Assembly: GCA_002291845.1 (NCBI GenBank)
Contig: DBAU01000048.1
Location: 1-52,135, forward strand
Origin: Alphaproteobacteria bacterium UBA1002
Lineage (GTDB): Bacteria > Pseudomonadota > Alphaproteobacteria > Rickettsiales > UBA998
Direction of reading: 5' to 3'
Length of the DNA stretch: 52,135 bases
Shown here: positions 42,236 through 50,594 of the stretch, piece by piece
Layout: every line of letters starts with the position of its first letter
Numbering within the stretch: the first letter of the stretch is position 1
Notes under the pieces: model-generated
The model's database searches: none
The model's input: the letters and a program-made list of their open reading frames with translations, nothing else
What the model was told of the DNA's origin: nothing
Translations under genes and position numbers: made by a program

Positions 42236-43944
42236 GCTTCATCCTCCTGACGTTCGGCTGTGACCATCGCTTCAAGGCTGTCATAGAAAATCTGCTCTTC
42301 TGCGCGCAGGACGAGGTACTGATCAAACGTGGCGATATCCTTACGGTTTGTGAAATACAGCAGACTCATCTCCGGAATACTGCGGATATAATCTAGCAAA
42401 CGGCGCCGCAGGGACGGTTGCAGCACATCGTAGAGCTCTGTCATGACCAGTAAGCGTGGCCGCGATAGTAGGGCTACAGCCAGCTTCAGGCGCAATACTT
42501 CCGAAGAGGAAAGCGGGTGGCCGGCTGGATTCATCTCGGTTTCTAAACCCTGTTTGAGATGGCCAATGGACTCTTCCAATCCCACGGCTCGCAATACGGT
42601 TTGAATCTCCGCGCGCGATGCTTGTGGGCAGCCGAATTTCAAATAATTCTCGATGGTTCCCTCAATCATCATGGTGTTATCGAGCACAATGATTTTCTCA
42701 CGCAGCTTGTGGAGATCATAATCAAGCAGATCTTTATCGCCGACCAGCAAACGTCCCTGCACAGGCTCTTGATGCCCCTGCAGCAGGTCAATCAGCAACT
42801 TCTCCAGCGTATGCGAACGTGTGGAGGCTAGAATTTTCATGCCAGCCGGGATAGTGAAGTTCAGCATGAAGCGACGACCACGGAAGGTCTGCTCTACCTG
42901 ATCTACCACAAGGTCAAAAGGCTGATTGTCTGGCGCCAAGCGGCCATTGGTATCCTCAAGAGGTATTTGATAGAAATGGGATAATTTCTCCATCGAGGCA
43001 TAGAGCTCATAAAGTAGCGTGAGCTGGCTGGCAAACTTCGAGATGCCGAATAAAATGGCGGAAAGGATCAGCTCCGCCGCGACCAGCTGGCCCAGGGTCA
43101 GCTGATTGCTGATGACCAGCCATCCGCCAATGCCCAGCAAGGCCGCACTAGCTAGTGCGTAGAGCAGGGTAAAGCCAATATACTGGCTGAGTGTATCCCC
43201 AAATAATTTCTTCCGGGCCTTGATGTAATCACCCGCGAGATCGTTGGTGCGATCCAGCGCGAACAGAATGTTGCGCTCAGATTTGAAAAAGTGATTGGCC
43301 CGCGCGAGCTCCTCAAGCCAGCGTGCCGTCGCATACTTGGCTTTTGATACTTTTAACGCATCTTTCAGTGCCCGACTGGCCCATATCTTCCAGATCAAAT
43401 AAATGACCATTAGAAGCAGCAGGTTGAACATTAAGAACCAGGGATGGTAGAACGATACGATGGTGATGCCCACCACGGTTTGCAGCGCCAGTGAAAACGC
43501 GCCGGTTACCAGAAGCGGTACGTTCTTCTGAACGATCATAATCTCAAAATAACGGTTGATAAGCTCGGCGCGATTGATGCTTTCAAAATGGGCATAGCGG
43601 GCATAGATGTTACGTAGAGCAATGTCTCCGGCAATGCGTGCGTAAAAGCGCCGCTCAAATAACTCCATGGTGTAGTATTGAAGAATATTCAGCGTACCTG
43701 AAAACAGCAGCATGATAAGCAACATGACCGCCAGAACCACCACAGGGTTGAGCAGCGCCATGTTGGCGACGGTGCTCATCAGCGTTTGTACTGATACAGG
43801 AATGGCAAGCGTTAGCAGGCTAACGCCGAGGCCATAGACGATGGCCATGGTGTAAAAACTTCGCTCTGGCTGTAGTATGAGCTTAAAAAGCGAAAAAAAG
43901 CTAGGTGGCTCTTCAGTTAGCGGACGAGCGGTCACGGCGGGCAT
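42232..43944 (-). CDS. ABC exporter-like membrane protein with degenerate nucleotide-binding domain
   Basis: 570 residues with six TM helices (about 30-310) in the ABC exporter fold, then a domain of normal NBD length (about 340-560). The NBD keeps the fold outline but not its motifs. Walker A is ASTRSHTLEK (373-382) with no GxxGxGKS/T. The Q-loop Gln is replaced (VLDNTMM). The signature is LSSSEVLRLKLA instead of LSGGQ. Walker B reads LLVMTEL (Asp to Thr at 502, Glu503 kept). The H-loop His is Asn533 (YFTNRK). ATP hydrolysis by this chain is therefore unlikely. Co-translated with HlyD and TolC genes; no second ABC subunit and no obvious secreted substrate gene is adjacent. Confidence 0.88.
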   Translation of the reverse strand: MPAVTARPLTEEPPSFFSLFKLILQPERSFYTMAIVYGLGVSLLTLAIPVSVQTLMSTVANMALLNPVVVLAVMLLIMLLFSGTLNILQYYTMELFERRFYARIAGDIALRNIYARYAHFESINRAELINRYFEIMIVQKNVPLLVTGAFSLALQTVVGITIVSFYHPWFLMFNLLLLMVIYLIWKIWASRALKDALKVSKAKYATARWLEELARANHFFKSERNILFALDRTNDLAGDYIKARKKLFGDTLSQYIGFTLLYALASAALLGIGGWLVISNQLTLGQLVAAELILSAILFGISKFASQLTLLYELYASMEKLSHFYQIPLEDTNGRLAPDNQPFDLVVDQVEQTFRGRRFMLNFTIPAGMKILASTRSHTLEKLLIDLLQGHQEPVQGRLLVGDKDLLDYDLHKLREKIIVLDNTMMIEGTIENYLKFGCPQASRAEIQTVLRAVGLEESIGHLKQGLETEMNPAGHPLSSSEVLRLKLAVALLSRPRLLVMTELYDVLQPSLRRRLLDYIRSIPEMSLLYFTNRKDIATFDQYLVLRAEEQIFYDSLEAMVTAERQEDEA

Positions 43945-44067
43945 GTCTGTTCCATGTCACAAGGTGCCTATGCTTCACGTCAATACGTTATCGTTGAGCA
44001 TAGTGCTATAAAATTCTGCACACACAGTTAGTACACGGGCGTTTTTTTTAAAGAGGGAAGAGAGCAT

Positions 44068-44098
44068 AAAAAAAGGGGCCCGATACCGGACCCCTTTT
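44068..44098 (-). terminator. Rho-independent terminator after the phasin gene
   Basis: AAAAGGGG (44071-44078) pairs with CCCCTTTT (44091-44098), extended inward by CC/GG with one mismatch. Read on the minus strand, the stem ends in a run of seven T. It separates the phasin gene from the exporter operon. Confidence 0.88.
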
Positions 44099-44117
44099 AT
44101 TTAATCCACGGAAATAC

Positions 44118-44543
44118 TTATGCGGCTTTAGCGAGCGAAGAAATTTCTTCAACGCTCTCAGCTGCGCGGCGATTGAGCATGTCAAACGCTTCCATGCTGG
44201 ATTTCGTTGCCATTTCAGAAATTTCACGTGCGCCGCTGATGGCGTTCTCATACATCGACTTCGCGTATTCCGTCTGGCGCGCAGTATTGGTTTCCGGCGA
44301 GCTGGAGGTCATGATTTCTTTGGAGGTTTTCAAGAACTGCTCAACCGTATCACGGACCATTTCCGTTTGACGCTTGGTAATAGCTTGCGCGCTTTCCATC
44401 ATCATCTGGTTGGCAGCGGTGAATGCTTCGATGTTGCGACGCTGCATCGAGAACAATTTATTCATATCGAAAGCAGGGGTTTTAAATTCGCTCCAAGCTT
44501 TCCACATGTCATTGTAGTTAGCGGTCGTAGACTTCGGTGCCAT
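44118..44543 (-). CDS. Phasin family protein
   Basis: 141-residue, almost entirely helical and amphipathic protein (RNIEAFTAANQMMMESAQAI, QTEMVRDTVEQFLKTSKEIM) ending KAA, as in phasins that coat polyhydroxyalkanoate granules. No granule synthase or depolymerase gene is in the window. It has its own promoter, ribosome binding site (AGGAG) and terminator, so it is a monocistronic and probably well-expressed gene. Confidence 0.9.
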   Translation of the reverse strand: MAPKSTTANYNDMWKAWSEFKTPAFDMNKLFSMQRRNIEAFTAANQMMMESAQAITKRQTEMVRDTVEQFLKTSKEIMTSSSPETNTARQTEYAKSMYENAISGAREISEMATKSSMEAFDMLNRRAAESVEEISSLAKAA

Positions 44544-44579
44544 TGGTCACTCCTGTATGTGTGAATGTACGAGTTATAG

Positions 44580-44597
44580 TGAACCCATACCGGTTCA
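44580..44597. promoter_or_regulatory. Inverted repeat downstream of the phasin promoter
   Basis: TGAACC (44580-44585) and GGTTCA (44592-44597) are perfect 6-bp arms with 6 bases between, located just after the -10 box on the minus strand. The position fits a repressor operator; a PhaR-type regulator would be a natural candidate, but this is a guess. Confidence 0.4.
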
Positions 44598-44603
44598 GTG
44601 CGC

Positions 44604-44632
44604 ACTATGATCAATTTTGGGTCCCAAGTCAA
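44604..44632 (-). promoter_or_regulatory. Phasin promoter
   Basis: On the minus strand TTGACT (44627-44632) and CATAGT (44604-44609) are 17 bp apart, about 60 bp upstream of the ATG. Good sigma-70-type match. Confidence 0.6.
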
Positions 44633-44677
44633 CTGCTTTATTTGTGCGCCGCACAAGGGGCGCAAAGCAACCTATGG

Positions 44678-45505
44678 TTACTGAGCGGTTGCAGCAAGAT
44701 CCTGTGCCCTCTGTAGGGCTGCGGCAATGGCGTCCTGCATCAGTCGCAATTGGCCAGAGGGGCGCATAAGGTGAGAAAGCGCGGCCTCGGTGGTGCCTCC
44801 TGGGCTGGTTACGTCGTGGCGCAATACCGCCAGTGGTTCACCGGAGAGGTAGGCAAGTTCACTACTTCCGTGCAACGTCTGAACAACCATAAGGCGAGCG
44901 GTGGCTTCGTCTAATCCGGCATCAATAGCAGCGGAAATCAGGCACTCCATAAAGTAAAACACATAGGCCGGTCCACTCCCTGCCACCGCGGTTGCCACAT
45001 CCAGTAACTGCTCATCCGGTACCCAGACCACTTCGCCGACCGCACGCATTAATGCCTCGGCCAGTTCATGGTCCGTGTCAGCTGCATGGGGGCTGGCGAG
45101 CATGGCCGTCATGCCCATGCCAATCAGACTGGGTGTGTTTGGCATCAGTCGTATTAAGCGCAAGCGCTCACCCAGATGCTGCTGATAGAAGGTGAGGCGT
45201 TTTCCGGCGGCGATGGTGAAATAAGGCACGTCACTGCCAAACACGCTGGCGCAAAGGGGCAGGCTGTGCGGTAAGGTTTGTGGCTTGACGGCCAGAACGA
45301 CCACGCTTGGCGGCGTGTCCGCGGGCAATTCGGCAAGCGAGGGAATCCAGCGTACCAGGTGGTGCCCTTTCAGTTCTGCGGGGAGCGACTCGGTTGGCTT
45401 TACCACGCTGACCGGTGCTTTCCACGCGCCGGTTGCCAGCCATTGCGTGAGCAACGCGCCTCCCATTCGGCCGCAGCCGATCATCACAAGATGCGGTTGG
45501 GTCAT
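44678..45505 (-). CDS. proC: Pyrroline-5-carboxylate reductase
   Basis: Last step of proline synthesis, NAD(P)H-dependent. 275 residues with the N-terminal Rossmann motif LVMIGCGRMGGALLTQWLA, VVVLAVKPQTL, RLIRLMPNTPSLIGMGMTAM and the C-terminal dimer/active-site block LDVATAVAGSGPAYVFYFME, then DVTSPGGTTEAALSHL. Normal length. The ATG overlaps the stop of the ybjN-like gene (ATGA). Confidence 0.96.
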   Translation of the reverse strand: MTQPHLVMIGCGRMGGALLTQWLATGAWKAPVSVVKPTESLPAELKGHHLVRWIPSLAELPADTPPSVVVLAVKPQTLPHSLPLCASVFGSDVPYFTIAAGKRLTFYQQHLGERLRLIRLMPNTPSLIGMGMTAMLASPHAADTDHELAEALMRAVGEVVWVPDEQLLDVATAVAGSGPAYVFYFMECLISAAIDAGLDEATARLMVVQTLHGSSELAYLSGEPLAVLRHDVTSPGGTTEAALSHLMRPSGQLRLMQDAIAAALQRAQDLAATAQ

Positions 45506-46005
45506 GCTTCTCCAGCGTGCGCAAAAAGAACCAGTCGCAGCGCATCCTCACTGGTCTGGCCGCCCCACAAAACGGTTTGGAAGGCAGGATAAAAACGTTC
45601 ACATTCTGCCGAAGCGATATCGATCAGATCCTCTAGCAGCGTTTGGGTTACCGCTTTGGGATCCGTGACCAGCTGGCCATACCGGTATGAAATACTCCCA
45701 TCCTCGGAAGAAATATCAAAATGGCCGAGAAGCACATGCTCATTAATACGGGCGATCAAAGGATAAAGCTGTGCACGGTGTTGCTCGGGGATTTTGATAT
45801 CATAGGAGGAAGTGAGAACCAGGGCCCCTAGTGTCTCTTCCCAGGACATCCACAAACGGTAATTACACCAATGTCCTGCGAGTTCTGCCACCAGCTCGTC
45901 TTCGAGTGGCCGATCAAACGGCACCTCACGGTGCGTCATAACTTCTTCGGCCAGTTCAATTGGGTTGAGGGCAGCGGTCTCGAGGTCAGGCAAGCGTACA
46001 GCCAT
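45502..46005 (-). CDS. YbjN-domain protein
   Basis: 167 residues without signal or TM segment. The order helix, beta (EDELVAELAGHWCNYRLWMS), WEETLGALVLTSSYDIKIPE, INEHVLLGHFDISSEDGSIS and a C-terminal helical segment matches the YbjN fold, which resembles type III secretion chaperones. In alphaproteobacteria ybjN-like genes commonly sit directly ahead of proC, as here. Function unknown; it overlaps proC by 4 bp. Confidence 0.88.
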   Translation of the reverse strand: MAVRLPDLETAALNPIELAEEVMTHREVPFDRPLEDELVAELAGHWCNYRLWMSWEETLGALVLTSSYDIKIPEQHRAQLYPLIARINEHVLLGHFDISSEDGSISYRYGQLVTDPKAVTQTLLEDLIDIASAECERFYPAFQTVLWGGQTSEDALRLVLFAHAGEA

Positions 46006-46096
46006 ATAATCCCTCCGACAAAAGATGAAACAGGCGAACCTGTCAGACGCATCATGCCAAGTTCGGGCGCGCGACGCTAGAGGATTTTATCAAAAT

Positions 46097-46675
46097 ATGG
46101 TATGGCGAGATAAAATTATGGCCATATGTGGAGAAACGATGGAGCTGCCGTCGATTGTCTTGAAAGCCGGCGTGGCATTTGGCTCGGGTGCTCATCCCAC
46201 CACTGCGCATGTGCTGGCGCTTTTGGGTGCGCTGGGGCCTGTGCATCATGCGGGACGATTGCTTGATGTGGGGTGCGGGGCTGGCCTGCTTGCCATCACC
46301 GCTGCCAAGCATTATGGCTTTCAGGTCCTGGCAACGGATATTGATGCGAACGCTGTAAGTTACACGACGGCAAATGCCACCGCCAATGATGTGGCAGATC
46401 GTTTGACCGTCCTTCGTGCGGATGGGCTGAAGCACCCACGTATTCAACACGAAGGGCCGTTTAATCTTATTCTGGTAAATATTCTCTGCGAGGTGTTTTT
46501 GCCCTGGTTGCCTCGCTTGCGTGAATTATTGGCACCTGGCGGACATCTGGTTCTCTCTGGGGTTTTGCGCTGGCAGCAGCAGCGGGTACAGGACGCGTGC
46601 CGGATGTCAGGACTGGTGACGCCCACCGTTTACGGGCAGGGTGAGTGGGTTGCCCTAGTAACCCAGCAAGCGTAA
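46097..46675 (+). CDS. Short PrmA-like SAM-dependent methyltransferase
   Basis: Homologous to the catalytic half of ribosomal protein L11 methyltransferase PrmA: KAGVAFGSGAHPTTAHVLAL, SAM motif I LLDVGCGAGLLAITAAKHYG, VLATDIDANAVSYTTANATA, motif IV as FNLILVNILCEVFLPWL (NI in place of PrmA's usual NIL) and LAPGGHLVLSGVL. At 192 residues it lacks the N-terminal substrate-recognition domain of full PrmA (about 290), so the target may differ. The start at 46097 has GAGGA 12 bases upstream; an in-frame ATG at 46025 and one at 46118 are alternatives. Divergent from the ybjN-proC pair. Confidence 0.85.
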   Translation: MVWRDKIMAICGETMELPSIVLKAGVAFGSGAHPTTAHVLALLGALGPVHHAGRLLDVGCGAGLLAITAAKHYGFQVLATDIDANAVSYTTANATANDVADRLTVLRADGLKHPRIQHEGPFNLILVNILCEVFLPWLPRLRELLAPGGHLVLSGVLRWQQQRVQDACRMSGLVTPTVYGQGEWVALVTQQA

Positions 46676-46767
46676 GCAGCGCGCCATAAAATTCCGCGAA
46701 AAGACTGGAAATAGGAGGGTTGAATCAGTACATCTAAAGCAGTTCTATCTTCCGCCGGAAAGCCTTG

Positions 46768-47322
46768 ATGTCGTTTAAGCAGCGGCTCCCTAACCTACTT
46801 ACCAATAGCCGGATCATTGTGATTCCGTTGCTTCTGCTTGGGTTTTATCTTCCTGCTCCGGAACGCTATTGGGTGCCAGCGTTTATTTTCTCCTACGCAT
46901 GCATCACCGATTTTTTTGATGGGTATCTGGCGCGTCGATGGCAGGTAGCCACTACCTTTGGCCGCGTTCTGGATCCCATCGCCGATAAATTGCTGGTTGC
47001 CGTTGCCCTCTTTATGTTGGTGCAGGATGGCCGGGCGGATGTGTTGCCCTCAGTGGCCATTTTATGCCGTGAGATTCTCGTCTCAGGGCTGCGTGAATTT
47101 CTCATCGAGTTACGCGTTAGTATGCCGGTGACGCATTTGGCTAAGTATAAAACGGGCTTGCAAATGGTGGCGCTCTTCCTGCTGCTACTTGGGCCAGGTG
47201 TGCCGGACTGGACCTATGCGTCAGAGGTTGGTCGAGGACTGCTCTGGGGGGCTGCCGCATTGACGCTCGTAACGGGGTATGTGTATTTGCAAACCGGTCT
47301 GCGGCATATGGACCGTGGCTGA
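46768..47322 (+). CDS. pgsA: CDP-diacylglycerol--glycerol-3-phosphate 3-phosphatidyltransferase
   Basis: Makes phosphatidylglycerophosphate, the precursor of phosphatidylglycerol and cardiolipin, in the inner membrane. 184 residues with about five TM helices. The CDP-alcohol phosphotransferase motif is complete (DGYLARRWQVATTFGRVLDP, then IAD). LPNLLTNSRIIVIPLLLLGF at the N-terminus and CREILVSGLREFL are typical of PgsA. ATG at 46768 preferred (GGAAAG upstream); a TTG directly before it is also in frame. Confidence 0.95.
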   Translation: MSFKQRLPNLLTNSRIIVIPLLLLGFYLPAPERYWVPAFIFSYACITDFFDGYLARRWQVATTFGRVLDPIADKLLVAVALFMLVQDGRADVLPSVAILCREILVSGLREFLIELRVSMPVTHLAKYKTGLQMVALFLLLLGPGVPDWTYASEVGRGLLWGAAALTLVTGYVYLQTGLRHMDRG

Positions 47323-47391
47323 CGGGTTTTCTTTGGCCTGTAAACTTTAAAATCATCACGGCGAACGCTTCGGGCACAGGAGAATTTCTGC

Positions 47392-49434
47392 ATGAAACGA
47401 TCATTCCGAACATTATCCCGCATTTTTTTGGGCTTGGGTGCGCTCATGCTTGCGGCCCCGCTGCTGCTCAATCTGCTGTTACAGTTTTATGATATTAATC
47501 GCCTGAAGCCACGTCTGGAGCAGATCATTCGTGCGCAGACCGGGCGTGATTTTACCATGCAGGGGGACTTGCGCTTTACCCCCGGATTGGCACCCACCAT
47601 CCATGCCGAATCCATGGTGTTGGGAAATGCCGAGTGGGCCCGAGAGAAAAACTTTGCCACCCTTGGTGTCCTGGAAATTACCTTTCAGCTCTACCCGCTT
47701 TTGAAAGGACAGCTGGTTATTGATGACATGACTGCCAGGAATGCTGAAATTTTTCTGGAACAAGGAAAAAAGCCAGAGCAACAAAATTGGCGATTTACCG
47801 TCGTGGCGCCCGCGGAGGAGCATCTCAGTGAGATAGAAAAACAAAGTGGGTTTCAGTGGGTGCCACGCCTGAGTACCCTGACGGTTGAGCATGTCGTGGT
47901 GCATCACCAGCCCGCTAAGGGCACGACGCGGAGCATCGAATTTCCGCGTCTGGTGTTCGCATTGGATGAATCGAACGCTGCCCAGCTGGATGTCGATTTT
48001 GTGCATGAGGGGATCATCGGTCAACTGCGCGCATCGTCTGGCTCATGGCAGAATTTCCCGCTGAGTGACGGCGCGGTCTATCTTCAGTTGCAGACCCCCA
48101 AAAAAACAGCAACCCTAACATTTGATGGGAAGTTTGCTGCTTCTGAAGATATTCCCCAATTGCAGGGTGCACTGACCATCAAGGCTACGTCACTTGCAGC
48201 ATTACGGCCCTGGTATGCGGGTGCTCCAGATAGCGGTACCATAAGCCTTCGCGCTAACACCCAACTCCAAAAAAACCGTCTGCAAGTCTCAGATTTGAAG
48301 CTTAAAGGAATCTCTGAGGGGGCAATCACTGGGACGGCTTCGTTAAATGTTTCAGGTAAGCCCTCACTGGTGGCAGATCTAAAAATCCCCGCAGTGATTC
48401 GGCCGGTATCCCCGGAGCCTGCATCGCAGAACACCGAAACCGCGCCGGTAGGCCAAACTCTAGAAACCTCGCAGAAGGTTCCCCCCCCTTCGGCCACTGA
48501 ATCCTCCATGGTGATTCCTGATCTGCCCTTACCCGTGGCGTGGATGCATGCCTTGGATGCGCAGATCACCCTGGCCATACAGCGATTCGAAGCCCAAGGA
48601 AGGGTGCTTAAAGATATTGAAGCGACGGCGAAGCTGAGCCAAGGGAAACTGACAATTGCCCCGCTCCGCTTTCACGCGTTTGATGGTGTGGCACAGGCAG
48701 AGCTTCATGCCGATGCGACGCAGACTCCCCCACGATTCACCTTGCGGCTGGACGGGGAGCGTTGGCTGCTGGATCAGCTGATACATCCTCCAGCCAACGA
48801 GGTTGGACGGCTGGAGGGGGGGCAGACGCATCTGGTGCTCAACATCAACGGGCAGGGAGAAAGCCTGCGACCCGTACTGCGCACATTGATGGGTACGGCA
48901 CGGTTTTTCGTCAGCGACTTGCGCTATCGCAGCCCCGCCGCTGCGGCTGCTTTAACTGATTTTTTTCAGATTCTGCGTGGAAAGGCGGGGGGGACAATTG
49001 GTGTTTCCTGTGCGCTGGGACGCTTTGATATTCGCGATGGCATTGCCACCGCGCGTGCCCTCGGATTGAATACCACAGGGGCCATTGTAACCGGCGATGG
49101 TACCATTAATGTAGCAGACGAACGCTTAGGGCTTGTCTTGTATCCCCGCGCCAAAACGGTAGGGCTATCTGATCTCGCCGTGCCCGTACGTTTTACTGGC
49201 AGCTTTCACAAGCCAAAGATCCGTATCGACGCCCAAGGCACCGCCCTGAAAGTCGGCGAAGTGGCGCTCGGCATTGCCACCAGTGCAACCCCATTGGGAT
49301 GGGCGTTGCTGGGAAAAAACCTCACCGATAAACTCGGCGTGACCGCAGAGAATGATCCTTGCCGCGATGCGGATGCCCCGGCGCCGGACTCCGGCGACTC
49401 TGCGTTGCCCGCGGCCAATCCCTCCACCAAATGA
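47392..49434 (+). CDS. AsmA-family protein
   Basis: 680-residue envelope protein with one N-terminal TM helix (ALMLAAPLLLNLLLQFYDIN) followed by a large periplasmic beta-rich domain. AsmA features are YDINRLKPRLEQIIRAQTGR near the anchor, FLVSDLRYRS-like FFVSDLRYRSPAAAAAL, and the C-terminal VPVRFTGSFHKPKIRID. AsmA-like proteins form bridges thought to carry phospholipids between membranes, which agrees with pgsA 70 bp upstream on the same strand. A Pro/Thr/Ser-rich linker lies near 340-370. AGGAG supports the start. Confidence 0.9.
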   Translation: MKRSFRTLSRIFLGLGALMLAAPLLLNLLLQFYDINRLKPRLEQIIRAQTGRDFTMQGDLRFTPGLAPTIHAESMVLGNAEWAREKNFATLGVLEITFQLYPLLKGQLVIDDMTARNAEIFLEQGKKPEQQNWRFTVVAPAEEHLSEIEKQSGFQWVPRLSTLTVEHVVVHHQPAKGTTRSIEFPRLVFALDESNAAQLDVDFVHEGIIGQLRASSGSWQNFPLSDGAVYLQLQTPKKTATLTFDGKFAASEDIPQLQGALTIKATSLAALRPWYAGAPDSGTISLRANTQLQKNRLQVSDLKLKGISEGAITGTASLNVSGKPSLVADLKIPAVIRPVSPEPASQNTETAPVGQTLETSQKVPPPSATESSMVIPDLPLPVAWMHALDAQITLAIQRFEAQGRVLKDIEATAKLSQGKLTIAPLRFHAFDGVAQAELHADATQTPPRFTLRLDGERWLLDQLIHPPANEVGRLEGGQTHLVLNINGQGESLRPVLRTLMGTARFFVSDLRYRSPAAAAALTDFFQILRGKAGGTIGVSCALGRFDIRDGIATARALGLNTTGAIVTGDGTINVADERLGLVLYPRAKTVGLSDLAVPVRFTGSFHKPKIRIDAQGTALKVGEVALGIATSATPLGWALLGKNLTDKLGVTAENDPCRDADAPAPDSGDSALPAANPSTK

Positions 49435-49480
49435 GCTTTGACGCGTACTGCCGGATTTGCTGTGTCGAGGTGCGCGGGCT

Positions 49481-50221
49481 TCAGTGCGTCTCAGCCGGTG
49501 CCTGAAGGGCATACAGCGCGACCGCAGCGGCATTTGACACGTTGAGCGATTCCATCTGCGGGTGAATGGGGAGCTTGACCAGTAAATCGCAATGCTCGCT
49601 TACCAGGCGACGCAGGCCGCGCCCTTCCGAGCCAAGCACGAGGGCTGTTTTGGCTGAAAGTTTGGCTTCCGCCAGTGTTTGCGTTGCTTCGCCATCGAGC
49701 CCAGCCACCCAGTATCCAGCTTTTTTGAGGTCTTCTATGGCGGCGACCAGATTGGTCGCCGTCACCAGTGGCACGAGATCAAGCGCCCCGGCGGCGGCTT
49801 TGGCCATTACGCCGCCTTCACGTGGGGCGCCATGCTTGAGAACAACCACGGCCGCCGCACCAAACGCTGCCGCTGAGCGCAAAATGGCTCCGACATTGTG
49901 AGGGTCTGTCACCTGATCAAGCAACAAGACCGGGCGCGCCAGATCCAGTTCTGTGATTTCCGCCGACTCCAGCGGCTTTACCTGCAAAGCAATGCCCTGA
50001 TGCACGGCGTCTGACCCCAGCAGTTTTTCTAAGGCGGCAGGCTCAACGATTTCTGGACGTGGATGACGTTTCTCCAGACGTAGCTTTTCGCCGGCATTGC
50101 GTGTCACAAGCACGCGACGCACATCGCGCGCCGGGTTGGCCAGGGCGGCGTGTGCGGCGTGCAGGCCATACAGCCAATAGGCTCCGCCTTCCACGGGAGG
50201 ATGGTTTTTTCCTTTGTTCAT
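49481..50221 (-). CDS. rlmB: 23S rRNA (guanosine-2'-O-)-methyltransferase RlmB-like (SpoU family)
   Basis: 246 residues. An N-terminal substrate-binding domain (YWLYGLHAAHAALANPARDV) precedes the SpoU knot: VLLLDQVTDPHNVGAILRSA (motif 1), LVLGSEGRGLRRLVSEHCD (motif 2) and the cofactor-binding trefoil knot IPIHPQMESLNVSNAAAVAL (motif 3; usual wording is PM-G-V-SLNVS). It methylates a 23S rRNA guanosine 2'-OH; RlmB is the closest named type. Convergent with the AsmA gene and divergent from tRNA-Tyr. Confidence 0.93.
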   Translation of the reverse strand: MNKGKNHPPVEGGAYWLYGLHAAHAALANPARDVRRVLVTRNAGEKLRLEKRHPRPEIVEPAALEKLLGSDAVHQGIALQVKPLESAEITELDLARPVLLLDQVTDPHNVGAILRSAAAFGAAAVVVLKHGAPREGGVMAKAAAGALDLVPLVTATNLVAAIEDLKKAGYWVAGLDGEATQTLAEAKLSAKTALVLGSEGRGLRRLVSEHCDLLVKLPIHPQMESLNVSNAAAVALYALQAPAETH

Positions 50222-50283
50222 GCCATGGTTCTAACAGGCGAGCGCACGCTCTGGCCATGGGAATTTACACGCGGGCTTTCGCA

Positions 50284-50312
50284 TTGACAGGCGGGCGAGG
50301 ATGGTCTAGCTG
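50284..50312 (+). promoter_or_regulatory. Promoter of tRNA-Tyr
   Basis: Consensus TTGACA (50284-50289) and TAGCTG (50307-50312) are spaced by 17 bp, about 24 bp before the tRNA 5' end. Confidence 0.55.
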
Positions 50313-50335
50313 TCTACGCTCTTTGCCGGACCTGT

Positions 50336-50422
50336 GGAGGGATGGCCGAGCGGTCAATGGCAGCAGACTGTAAATCTGCCGGGCTTCGCCCTACGTTGGT
50401 TCGAATCCAACTCCCTCCACCA
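50336..50422 (+). tRNA. tRNA-Tyr(GTA)
   Basis: 87 nt, class II with a long variable arm. Acceptor GGAGGGA (50336-50342) pairs with TCCCTCC (50412-50418), CCA is encoded, and anticodon GTA is at 50370-50372 in loop CTGTAAA. T-arm GGTTCGAATCC is normal. The 50423-50594 gap after it shows no gene; no strong terminator was seen. Confidence 0.97.
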
Positions 50423-50594
50423 CTCCACGAAGCATACATTCATCACCGTGGCTTCTTATGATGATGCGTTGAGACGCACCGGCGTGTATTTGTACTCATA
50501 AATGCAATCAGGGGTAGAAAGAAATCTGAAATAATAACGGAAAATTAAGGTTGCGTCGGCATAGTACCCTCCGCGAATAAATTGAGTGAGTGCG

